From positions 1-6,192 of the forward strand of contig JAKAAS010000121.1 of assembly GCA_021802225.1 (NCBI GenBank): a stretch of DNA of 6,192 nt, written 5' to 3'. The notes under the pieces were generated by a model. The model was given only the letters and a program-made list of their open reading frames with translations, was not told the origin of the DNA and did not search any database. This DNA comes from Bacillota bacterium. Its GTDB lineage: Bacteria > Bacillota_E > Sulfobacillia > Sulfobacillales > Sulfobacillaceae. Below, in pieces: positions 1 to 5,621 of this stretch. The first letter of the stretch is position 1. The number at the start of each line of letters is the position of its first letter. The position numbers and the translations under genes were made by a program.

Positions 1-1335
1 CTCAATTTCACCAGGTCCGATGCGGTAGCCGCCCGAAGAAATCAGATCATCCGCCCGCGAAACAAAGAAGATCCGGCCCGACTCGTCCTGATATCCCAGA
101 TCCCCCGTCATCAGCCAGTCGTGGTGGAACTTTTCCGCCGTAGCCGTCGCATTTTTCCAATATCCGAGAAACATCACCGGATCGGGGCGTTTGACGGCAA
201 TCGTGCCAATGTCCCCAGGGGGCAGCGGGTCGCCCTGATCTGTGACAATGGCCACCGTGTGCCCAAACACGGCGACCCCTGCGGACCATGGAGTATTTTG
301 GCCTAGCGCCGCACAATTGGATAACACCATGTTGCACTCGGTCTGGCCATAGAATTCATTGATAGTCAGCCCGAAAGTCGAGCGCCCCCAGTCCAGTGTT
401 TCTTCGCCCAGGCTCTCCCCTCCGCTAGCCACGCTGCGCAGGTGCAGATCATAGCGGTTCTGGGGATCCGGGACACGGCGCATGATCTTAAGCGCCGTCG
501 GAGGCAAAAACGTGTTGCGGACAGCTTCACGGGCCAGCAGGTTAAAGGCTTCCTCCGGGTCGAATTTATCCATCCGGTGGGCCAACACTGGCACTCCCCA
601 GTACAGCGCAGGGAAGAGCACGTCGTAGAGGCCGCCAATCCACGCCCAGTCGGCTGGCGTCCAGATGCGGTCACCAGCCTGCGGCAGGAGGTTGTGAGAC
701 AGGCTGACCCCCGGCAAGTGGCCCAGCAGGACACGGTGCGCATGGAGGGCTCCTTTCGGGGCCCCTGTAGTGCCGGAGGTGTAGATGATGACGGCGGGAT
801 CCTCACTCGAGGTATCATGGAAGGAGGAGGCGCTATCCGCTGACAGAAGACACGTGTCAAAGGAGGTCAGCCCCGGATGGACAGGGGCTCCCGTCACCAG
901 CACTGACTGCAGCGACGGGACGGAGGGAAGCTGGCCAACAAGATCAGCCACCATGTCCTGATGCCCCGCGTCAGTCACGATGACCTTGGCTTCACAGTCG
1001 TTGATGCGGTACAGCAGCGCGTCGGGTCCAAATAGAGAGAACAAGGGGACGGCAATTGCTCCCATCCTGTAGGCCGCTAGGTGTGATACGGCTAGTTCCC
1101 AGCTCTGGCTGAGAAGAATCGCCACACGGTCTCCTGGTGAGATTCCCCGGGCCCTGAACACATTGGCCAGGCGCGCCGAAAGGTCATCCAGAGCGCCATA
1201 AGTGACAGGGGGCGCGCCAGCTGCGACCACAGCCACCTGGTCCCGAGGGTGAGCAAGACAGCCCTGCGCCATATTGAAACGCGGCGGAATATCCCAGCGA
1301 AACTGATCATAGGCTTGCTGATATTCTGCTTCCAT
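1..1335 (-). CDS. AMP-forming acyl-CoA synthetase (acetyl-/medium-chain acyl-CoA synthetase-like), 3' part missing
   Basis: Adenylate-forming ligase that should activate a carboxylic acid with ATP and CoA through an acyl-AMP intermediate, in the cytoplasm. I translated the minus strand from the ATG at 1335-1333 and found an open frame of exactly 445 codons to the window edge, with no stop. Visible motifs are the P-loop YTSGTTGAPKG (residues 185-195), a TPADWAW..GGLYD segment (226-238) typical of acetyl/medium-chain synthetases, YGQTE (329-333), TGD (410-412, the ribose-binding Asp) and GYRIGPGEIE (436-445) at the hinge to the C-terminal domain. That small domain, with the catalytic lysine, lies outside the window; family members are usually about 530-560 residues. 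AGAGGGGGG at 1342-1350 is the likely ribosome site, 6 bases before the ATG. Substrate cannot be told from this sequence. The gene follows an MFS gene on the same strand after a 139-base gap with its own -10-like box. Confidence 0.93.
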   Translation of the reverse strand, partial: MEAEYQQAYDQFRWDIPPRFNMAQGCLAHPRDQVAVVAAGAPPVTYGALDDLSARLANVFRARGISPGDRVAILLSQSWELAVSHLAAYRMGAIAVPLFSLFGPDALLYRINDCEAKVIVTDAGHQDMVADLVGQLPSVPSLQSVLVTGAPVHPGLTSFDTCLLSADSASSFHDTSSEDPAVIIYTSGTTGAPKGALHAHRVLLGHLPGVSLSHNLLPQAGDRIWTPADWAWIGGLYDVLFPALYWGVPVLAHRMDKFDPEEAFNLLAREAVRNTFLPPTALKIMRRVPDPQNRYDLHLRSVASGGESLGEETLDWGRSTFGLTINEFYGQTECNMVLSNCAALGQNTPWSAGVAVFGHTVAIVTDQGDPLPPGDIGTIAVKRPDPVMFLGYWKNATATAEKFHHDWLMTGDLGYQDESGRIFFVSRADDLISSGGYRIGPGEIE

Positions 1336-1387
1336 CTGCTGCCCCCCTCTTCCGTATCCTGCAGACCATCATAATGCCGCTGCTTTC

Positions 1388-1393
1388 AGTATA
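1388..1393 (-). promoter_or_regulatory. Candidate -10 box for the acyl-CoA synthetase gene
   Basis: On the minus strand this reads TATACT, one mismatch from the sigma-A consensus TATAAT. It would start transcription near 1381, giving a leader of about 45 bases before the ATG at 1335. The hexamer 17 bases further upstream (1411-1416, ACCGGA) does not look like a -35 box, and there is no TGn extension, so the promoter is weak, needs an activator, or is a chance match. Confidence 0.35.
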
Positions 1394-1446
1394 CAAAATC
1401 TCCCGACGAATCCGGTATTTTCTTCACGGCCTATTTTGGTTCTCCT

Positions 1447-1468
1447 GGGGCAGCAAACAGCTCTCCCC
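1447..1468 (-). terminator. Possible hairpin after the first MFS gene
   Basis: Just after the MFS stop codon the minus strand can fold as GGGG-AGC-(TGTTT)-GCT-CCCC with a small internal loop (AG against G). There is no T-run after it, so it is not a convincing intrinsic terminator. It could act as a 3'-end stabilising structure or be chance. Confidence 0.25.
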
Positions 1469-1474
1469 TACGCG

Positions 1475-2653
1475 TCAAACCGCCGTACTTTGCCGGGCAA
1501 AATTGCGGTAAGACCACCATATGACAATGGGCCAAATGACCCACCCGCCCAAAATCCAGCGGATATCGACCAGCGGAAACCGCGGAAATACCGCCAGCAC
1601 TCCTAGAAGCAGCGCGAGACCCATCAGACGTCCGGTATTGATCCAGACTTCCTTAATGCCGGTCAACTGGATCCGGTCGCCTTCATGGCGGCTGTACTGA
1701 TTGATATCGGCTAAGGCCGCAGATTCCAGCGCGACCTTGTATGGGGGATAGGCCACCCCCACCACAATCCCGAGGACAAAGATGGTCACCCCGGTCAACG
1801 GCTGTGCCGCAATCCCGACGGCCAGCGCAGAAACAACGGTGGCTAACCCCAGGCTCATCAGCCGCGCCGAAGACCAGCGTGTCAAGCCCCAAAACACCAG
1901 CCCTTCCAGTGCGGCTTGCGCAGCGACAAACAGACCTAGGACCAAAGTGCTGCGGGTCACAATATACAACAGGAGATTAGGGACAAAGAAATACATTCCG
2001 TCTCGCATGCCTAATGCCCAAAAGCTCCATAAGAGCCGCCGCCAGCCAGGAATGACAGGGGGCAGGGCACGCTCGCTTGTGGGGGAAATTTTATCCGGAG
2101 GCTTCTTGCCCCCAATAATAAGGCTTAAAGATCCCAGCAAACTGGCGAGAGCCAGCGCAAATACAATCCGGTAGCCGGAAATTCCCGGCACGCTGGCAAT
2201 GAGCCATCCGCTCAGGGGAGGGATCACCAGGCCCAGCACTGCCTCCAGTGTTCCGGTCCAGGCGTTGTACCAGGCGGCCTGCCCGGTCTCGACCCACGAA
2301 GCGGCCAGAACAAACAGCGCCAGCCAATAAAAACTGGCCGACAGACCTTCAAGCAGGGCCAGGGGAATATAGTAGTCACGCGCCTTCGTCTTGAGACCAA
2401 GCAGCAGCCCCAGATAGAGCACATTCATCACAATGCCCCATGCCATGAGGCGGGGTGAACTCATGCGTCCCCGAATCCTTGAGGCCATGCCAAACGCCGC
2501 GATCATCACCGCAAACAGGACTGCATAGAAGGTAATGATGGCCGTGAGGCCTGTGCCAATGTCCCAGAACCACGCGCCAATGAAGCTCGACGCCATATAC
2601 GATGCCAGTGTCCATCCCGTAGCAATAAGAAACAAACGTGTGACAGGTTTCAA
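1475..2653 (-). CDS. Major facilitator superfamily (MFS) transporter
   Basis: Integral membrane carrier with about 12 hydrophobic helices in two halves. Counting from the upstream ATG at 2668, the halves are separated by a charged, proline-rich loop at residues 187-211 (GGKKPPDK...PGWRR). Length (392-397 residues) is normal for a 12-helix MFS permease. The second half has ALGMRDGMYFFVPN at its start and a GIKEVWINTGRLMGL segment (337-351) like that of other Firmicute MFS exporters. The canonical loop 2-3 motif is degenerate (SRIRGRMSSPRL, 63-74), lacking the usual Asp. Start: the sequence opens ATGATGGAGGTAGCATTG, so the best Shine-Dalgarno (GGAGG, 2659-2663) lies inside the long frame, 5 bases before a TTG at 2653. 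The ATGs at 2668 and 2665 have no good site upstream, so I prefer TTG 2653. Substrate is unknown. Confidence 0.9.
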   Translation of the reverse strand: MKPVTRLFLIATGWTLASYMASSFIGAWFWDIGTGLTAIITFYAVLFAVMIAAFGMASRIRGRMSSPRLMAWGIVMNVLYLGLLLGLKTKARDYYIPLALLEGLSASFYWLALFVLAASWVETGQAAWYNAWTGTLEAVLGLVIPPLSGWLIASVPGISGYRIVFALALASLLGSLSLIIGGKKPPDKISPTSERALPPVIPGWRRLLWSFWALGMRDGMYFFVPNLLLYIVTRSTLVLGLFVAAQAALEGLVFWGLTRWSSARLMSLGLATVVSALAVGIAAQPLTGVTIFVLGIVVGVAYPPYKVALESAALADINQYSRHEGDRIQLTGIKEVWINTGRLMGLALLLGVLAVFPRFPLVDIRWILGGWVIWPIVIWWSYRNFARQSTAV

Positions 2654-2686
2654 TGCTACCTCCATCATTTCTTGTGGCCGTCACCC

Positions 2687-2692
2687 ATTATC
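2687..2692 (-). promoter_or_regulatory. Candidate -10 box for the first MFS gene
   Basis: Reads GATAAT on the minus strand, five of six bases of TATAAT. Transcription would begin near 2680, giving a leader of roughly 27 bases with GGAGG in it ahead of TTG 2653, but only about 12 bases ahead of ATG 2668. The -35 position (2709-2715, TGTGAA or GTGAAC) is poor, so confidence is modest. Confidence 0.35.
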
Positions 2693-2725
2693 ATCGCACA
2701 AGCCCGGGGTTCACACTATCCCGCC

Positions 2726-2741
2726 CAGCCCGGTTGGGCTG
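2726..2741 (-). repeat. Perfect 6-bp stem-loop between DUF1634 and MFS genes
   Basis: CAGCCC (2726-2731) and GGGCTG (2736-2741) are exact inverted copies around the four bases GGTT. The stem is GC-rich but has no T-run on either side, so it is at best a weak termination or stabilising element. It sits upstream of the candidate -10 box of the first MFS gene, so it could also be a binding site. Confidence 0.4.
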
Positions 2742-2808
2742 TCCGTGAGAGACATATCGGCAACGAGCGCAAGTAGAGAGGGCACGTCAGAACACGGCTG
2801 CCACCCAC

Positions 2809-2860
2809 GCATTGTCCGCCCCTGACGACAATGCGGCAGGTCCTGCAAGCCGTCAGGGGC
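2809..2860 (-). repeat. Cluster of overlapping inverted repeats just after DUF1634 stop
   Basis: Two perfect inverted repeats overlap here. The first pairs GCCCCTGACG (2818-2827) with CGTCAGGGGC (2851-2860), a 10-bp stem. The second pairs GCATTGTC (2809-2816) with GACAATGC (2827-2834), an 8-bp stem whose 10-base loop contains one arm of the first. In RNA they would be either alternatives or a pseudoknot. A third small palindrome, GCAGG-T-CCTGC (2836-2846), lies within the loop of the first. The cluster starts 7 bases after the DUF1634 stop, where a terminator is expected, but no T-run follows. Confidence 0.55.
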
Positions 2861-2867
2861 CTACCTG

Positions 2868-3290
2868 CTACGATCGGCCAAGAAAGAAGCTGGCAATCAG
2901 CACGGCCAGGACATAGCTGGTCGTCACCGTGAGGGCGCGGTCCTTTTCCTTCATATAACCCCACAGCCCCATCGCCACCCGGGCTACTGGCGTAAGGATT
3001 AGAATCCATAGGCCGGCGGTGATGATGACGAGGTCGCGGTGGGACACGCCATGCACGCTGTTGAGGGCGAAACGTGTGAGCGCTACAGGACCTATGGGAG
3101 GGATCGCGGGGCTCTGGCTGATGAATAGTGCGAGACCCGCCGCCAGGACTAAACTGCTCACCATAACGCCCGCCCGCAGTACGCGGCTGATGAGGGGAAT
3201 CATTTCGTCCGAATACCGGGGCGGGGACCCGGACCCCGTGGGTGGATCGGTCGGAGTTTTCTTCACTTGGCACCTACTGCTGAATGTCAT
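2868..3290 (-). CDS. DUF1634 family membrane protein
   Basis: Small membrane protein of 140 residues (132 from the alternative start). A polar, proline-rich N-terminus (TPTDPPTGSGSPP) precedes three hydrophobic segments: VLRAGVMVSSLVLAAGLALFI, DLVIITAGLWILILT and VTTSYVLAVLIASFFLG. Between the last two is ILTPVARVAMGLWGYMKEKDR, the TPVxRV...E+D pattern I associate with DUF1634. Members commonly sit next to TauE/SafE permeases, as here; their exact role is not established. The ATG at 3290-3288 overlaps the TGA of the permease gene (ATGA), implying translational coupling. A GTG at 3266, preceded by AGGTG (3271-3275), has the better ribosome site and may be the real start, which would let the gene be translated even though the upstream frame is broken. 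The frame is open far upstream of 3290, but that part is a shadow of the permease gene. Confidence 0.82.
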   Translation of the reverse strand: MTFSSRCQVKKTPTDPPTGSGSPPRYSDEMIPLISRVLRAGVMVSSLVLAAGLALFISQSPAIPPIGPVALTRFALNSVHGVSHRDLVIITAGLWILILTPVARVAMGLWGYMKEKDRALTVTTSYVLAVLIASFFLGRS

Positions 3291-4092
3291 AGCGCTTTCA
3301 AGAACATTTCCACCGCCACAATGGAGAGCACGGGAAAGAAGATGTACCGGAGCGTCCTGTTCTTTAGGCGCTCCATGATCTTCGTGCCAATCACCGCGCC
3401 CAACAGAACGCCCAGGGCCGTCGGTGCCGCGATGAGGGGACGGATATCGCCGCGCGCGAAGTATACCCCGGCGCTGGCGGCTGCAGTCACGCCAATCATG
3501 AAATTGCTGGTGGCCGTAGAGCCTTTCATGGGGAGTTTCATGACCACGTCGAGTGCCATCACTTTGAGAAGCCCGCTGCCGATTCCCAATAGGCCGGACA
3601 AGATCCCTGCCACCCACATCAGAGACAGTCCTCCGTAAGGATTGCCGACCTTGTAGGAAATATCCCGCTTCAACACCGCATCGTGATAATAGCTGGCTAG
3701 ACGCAGGCGGCGCGCTAGCGGGTGGCTGTGCTGCAGGTGCGGCAGCTCCTCGGACCGCTGCTGGATCAGCGCGTACGCCGAATAAGCGAGCATCACGGCG
3801 AATAGCCCGTACAGAATGCGGGTCGACAGCACCCCGGCCAGGTAGGCTCCCATAACCGCCCCGGTTGTGGTCGCAATTTCCAGAAACATTCCCAGCCGCA
3901 AATTTGTCATGCCATCTTTCACATAAGCTACGGCCGCGTCGACGCACCTACAGCCAGCCGGAAGGGAATATGAAACAGCAAAGTGAAAATGGGGACAAGC
4001 AAAATGCCTCCGCCCAATCCCAGCATGGCGCCGATAACGCCCGCTATCACGGAAACTGCGGCAGTCAGTTCCATTTGGTTGATGATGGCCAT
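3287..4092 (-). pseudogene. TauE/SafE family sulfite/organosulfonate permease, frame broken by an internal deletion
   Basis: Members of this family are membrane permeases that move sulfite, sulfoacetate or related anions. The first part starts at ATG 4092 (AAAGGA at 4098-4103, 5 bases away) and reads MAIINQMELT..., then IGAMLGLGGGILLVP and FRLAVGAST, and hits TAG at 3928-3930 after 54 residues. The family sequence resumes in another frame: AAVAYVKDGMTNLRLGMF through FMIGVTAAASAGVYFARG to a TGA at 3287-3289. SGLLGIGSG in that second part is the second-repeat counterpart of LGLGGG. From memory of relatives, the text between GAS and AYV should be about 13 residues (roughly xxSVIATSSxAAA), but only 11 bases remain, so about 28 bases are missing. 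That matches the frame change, which needs 1 mod 3 bases put back. Restored length would be about 277 residues, normal for the family. The C-terminal part alone could start at ATG 3910 (207 residues) but lacks the first helices. Confidence 0.8.
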
Positions 4093-4186
4093 GAGTGTCC
4101 TTTCCAGCGGCAGCATCCGCCACTTTCCCAAATCTCCCACCAGCATAGGGGGCCTCGGCCAGATTCACTAGGGCCTAAAGGGCCGC

Positions 4187-4243
4187 AAAACAGGCGGGGC
4201 ACGGCACGACCACCGTTACCCCCCGCCCGATCCAAGGTGGTCG
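4187..4243 (-). promoter_or_regulatory. Attenuator-like leader: terminator-type hairpin with a competing hairpin, ahead of the TauE gene
   Basis: On the minus strand CGGGCGGGG (4229-4221) pairs with CCCCGCCTG (4199-4191), one G-T wobble. Inside, ACGG (4216-4213) pairs with CCGT (4204-4201), leaving an 8-base loop. TTTT follows at once (4190-4187), so the shape is that of an intrinsic terminator. A second stem, CGACCACC (4243-4236) with GGTGGTCG (4214-4207), is perfect over 8 bp and cannot form together with the first. It could serve as an antiterminator. The element lies about 95 bases before the TauE ATG and points at it. I could not identify a strong leftward promoter upstream, so it might instead terminate antisense transcription from the divergent gene region. 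Confidence 0.45.
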
Positions 4244-4307
4244 CGCATGCTAGAGGGCGCGCGGACTGGTCATTGAGATGATTGCTATCCCAAAGACCCT
4301 GAAACTC

Positions 4308-4337
4308 TTGGCAATCTCCCATGGATCCGTGTACAAT
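4308..4337 (+). promoter_or_regulatory. Sigma-A-type promoter for the second MFS gene
   Basis: TTGGCA (4308-4313, one mismatch from TTGACA), an 18-base spacer and TACAAT (4332-4337, one mismatch from TATAAT) form a good housekeeping promoter. Transcription should start near 4344. This lies downstream of the first in-frame ATG (4321), which therefore cannot be the start codon of a transcript from this promoter. Confidence 0.65.
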
Positions 4338-4368
4338 CAACAAGAAAAATGCGAAAGGACTGATATTT

Positions 4369-5541
4369 TTGTCGCAAACCCGCGAAGGACACATGCTATG
4401 GCCTTATGCTTTGTTCTCGCTGACGCTGGGCTTTGGCTGGTTTATTTTAGCCCCGCTGGTGCCCTATCTCATAGGGCGTTTTCACACATCCCTCACTTTA
4501 GTGCTGCTGCTGATTTCTCTGTACGGCTACGCCATGATCGCGGGGGCGCTGCCTGCGGGTTACTGGGTAGCCAAGTCGGGACCTAGACCCGCCCTGCAAA
4601 CCGCTATTGTTCTGACTGTCATAGGACTCGGAGTGCGCGCGCTCTCGACCAATTTTTCTTTGGCCCTGGCAGGGCAAATCATCGCAGCCGTAGCCTATCC
4701 GTTTCTCATCGCGCCCATCGGCTCCGTTTTGCGTCTCGGTCAAGTGCGGCAGCTGAAATTGGGAACGGGCATGGTTATCGGCATGCTCTTTTTGGGAATG
4801 GCCATTGGCTCTTTTGCCGGGCCGTCCATGGCTCCTTCCACCGACTTATGGCTGGCGGTGGGGGTGAACGCCGTCTCCGGGATATGGCTGTGGACGCAAT
4901 TGCCGGCAACCTCTGCCCTAAATCCAAGGGCTCTGGGCACGACGCGGCTGGTCATGTCATGGTGGTGGGTCATTGGTTTTGTGGTCGCCTCCATGAGTGT
5001 CATGCTGGGTTCTGTCAGCACCAGCGCGCTGATTCACCTGCGCGTGGAGAACGCTGCCGCCCTAGGAGGTCTGCTGTCAGGGCTGACATTTCTGGGTTCA
5101 GCCCTGGGGGCGATAGTCTTTGGCTGGGTGGGGGAGAATCCATCGAGTTTCCGCCAGCTGCCGCGTCTCTTGGGAGTGCTCACTCTCATCTTTCTGGTGC
5201 TGTCCGGCTTGCTGTTGACCGGCACCCTCTCTGCGTCAACCGCTGGCCTGGACTCCTCGTTCCTGCTCTTCGGCCTGTTCAGCAACGGCTGGTACGCCTT
5301 GGCTCTGGAGTCTTCTGCAGAGAGGGCCCGCTCGCGCACCAACGCGGGAATCGCGACGGCAGGGTTCAGCATGGCTTCCAATATCGGGGTGGCCGTCATT
5401 CCTGTTCTCGTGGGCCCGCTGGTGATTGCAGCCCCAGGACTGTGGATTGGGGTGGTGGCTGTTCTAGCGCTTGCGGCTGCATTGGTTCCTTTTCTGGTGA
5501 AATCATCAGCGCAGAGCGGCGGGACCAAGATGTCTGCGTAA
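4369..5541 (+). CDS. MFS transporter, CynX/NimT-like
   Basis: Membrane carrier of about 390 residues with some 12 hydrophobic helices, typical MFS length. Numbering from TTG 4369, helix 1 contains FSLTLGFGWFILAPLVPYL (16-34). Loop 2-3 carries a weak motif A, GYWVAKSGPRPAL (64-76): Gly and Arg are kept but the usual Asp is Ala. The GRFHTSLTLVLLLISLYGYAM stretch and overall pattern resemble CynX/NimT anion carriers, though the substrate cannot be named. The two halves are joined near 180-195 (TSALNPRALGTTR). Start: the ATG at 4321 lies before the predicted transcription start. TTG 4369 has AAAGGA (4354-4359) 9 bases upstream and is my choice. ATG 4393 (AAGGA only 3 bases away) is the alternative, giving 382 residues. 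The gene diverges from the TauE pair and converges on a PucR-type regulator. Confidence 0.9.
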   Translation: MSQTREGHMLWPYALFSLTLGFGWFILAPLVPYLIGRFHTSLTLVLLLISLYGYAMIAGALPAGYWVAKSGPRPALQTAIVLTVIGLGVRALSTNFSLALAGQIIAAVAYPFLIAPIGSVLRLGQVRQLKLGTGMVIGMLFLGMAIGSFAGPSMAPSTDLWLAVGVNAVSGIWLWTQLPATSALNPRALGTTRLVMSWWWVIGFVVASMSVMLGSVSTSALIHLRVENAAALGGLLSGLTFLGSALGAIVFGWVGENPSSFRQLPRLLGVLTLIFLVLSGLLLTGTLSASTAGLDSSFLLFGLFSNGWYALALESSAERARSRTNAGIATAGFSMASNIGVAVIPVLVGPLVIAAPGLWIGVVAVLALAAALVPFLVKSSAQSGGTKMSA

Positions 5542-5561
5542 GCCGCTCGACTTGAATGTCT

Positions 5562-5605
5562 GGGACTCTGGTAGCAGCTGGTTTTCGGGATGCCGCCAGG
5601 GTCTT
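5562..5605. terminator. Possible shared stem between the convergent MFS and PucR genes
   Basis: GGGACTCTGG (5562-5571) can pair with CCAGGGTCTT (5596-5605), eight bases from 5564 with one wobble plus two outer G-T pairs, around a 24-base loop. It lies in the 80-base gap between two converging stop codons, where a bidirectional terminator would be expected. The long loop and lack of a T-run on either side make it weak. Confidence 0.25.
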
Positions 5606-5621
5606 GCCCGTTTATGCCCGC

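Noticed and set aside
366..860. Minus-strand open frame of 164 residues, and a plus-strand frame at 442-843
   Set aside because: Both lie inside the acyl-CoA synthetase, whose own frame (1335 to 1) carries all the expected motifs without interruption. These are out-of-frame shadows rich in Arg, Cys, Ser and Pro.
2716..3273. Minus-strand 185-residue frame across DUF1634 and the gap after it
   Set aside because: It is Pro/Arg/His-rich, out of frame with DUF1634 and runs through the inverted-repeat gap. No plausible ribosome site or domain.
3931..3943. SalI/NotI-like string, possible vector or linker contamination
   Set aside because: The NotI site is incomplete (the eighth base differs) and the bases encode expected permease residues (A-A-V) on one side. 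The surrounding sequence is native in style on both sides.
3928..3945. One-base sequencing error as the full explanation of the permease frame break
   Set aside because: Adding one base restores the frame but still leaves the region between GAS and AYV about nine residues short of the relatives I recall. I cannot rule out a larger assembly error.
3291..3947. Upstream extension of the DUF1634 frame to a 359-residue protein
   Set aside because: The extra residues overlap the permease in another frame, are hydrophilic and Arg-rich, and match nothing expected. Only the part after 3290 has membrane helices and the DUF1634 pattern.
3946..4168. N-terminal extension of the C-terminal TauE frame up to 4168 as the true start
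   Set aside because: That stretch is polar and His/Arg/Gly-rich, whereas the real first helices with LGLGGG are in the neighbouring frame starting at 4092. A single 293-residue protein from 4168 would be an artefact.
4848..5555. Plus-strand 235-residue frame and minus-strand 164-residue frame (5034-5528) inside the second MFS gene
   Set aside because: Both are shadows of the MFS gene, which has continuous hydrophobic helices and a clear start region. Neither shadow has a recognisable domain or ribosome site.
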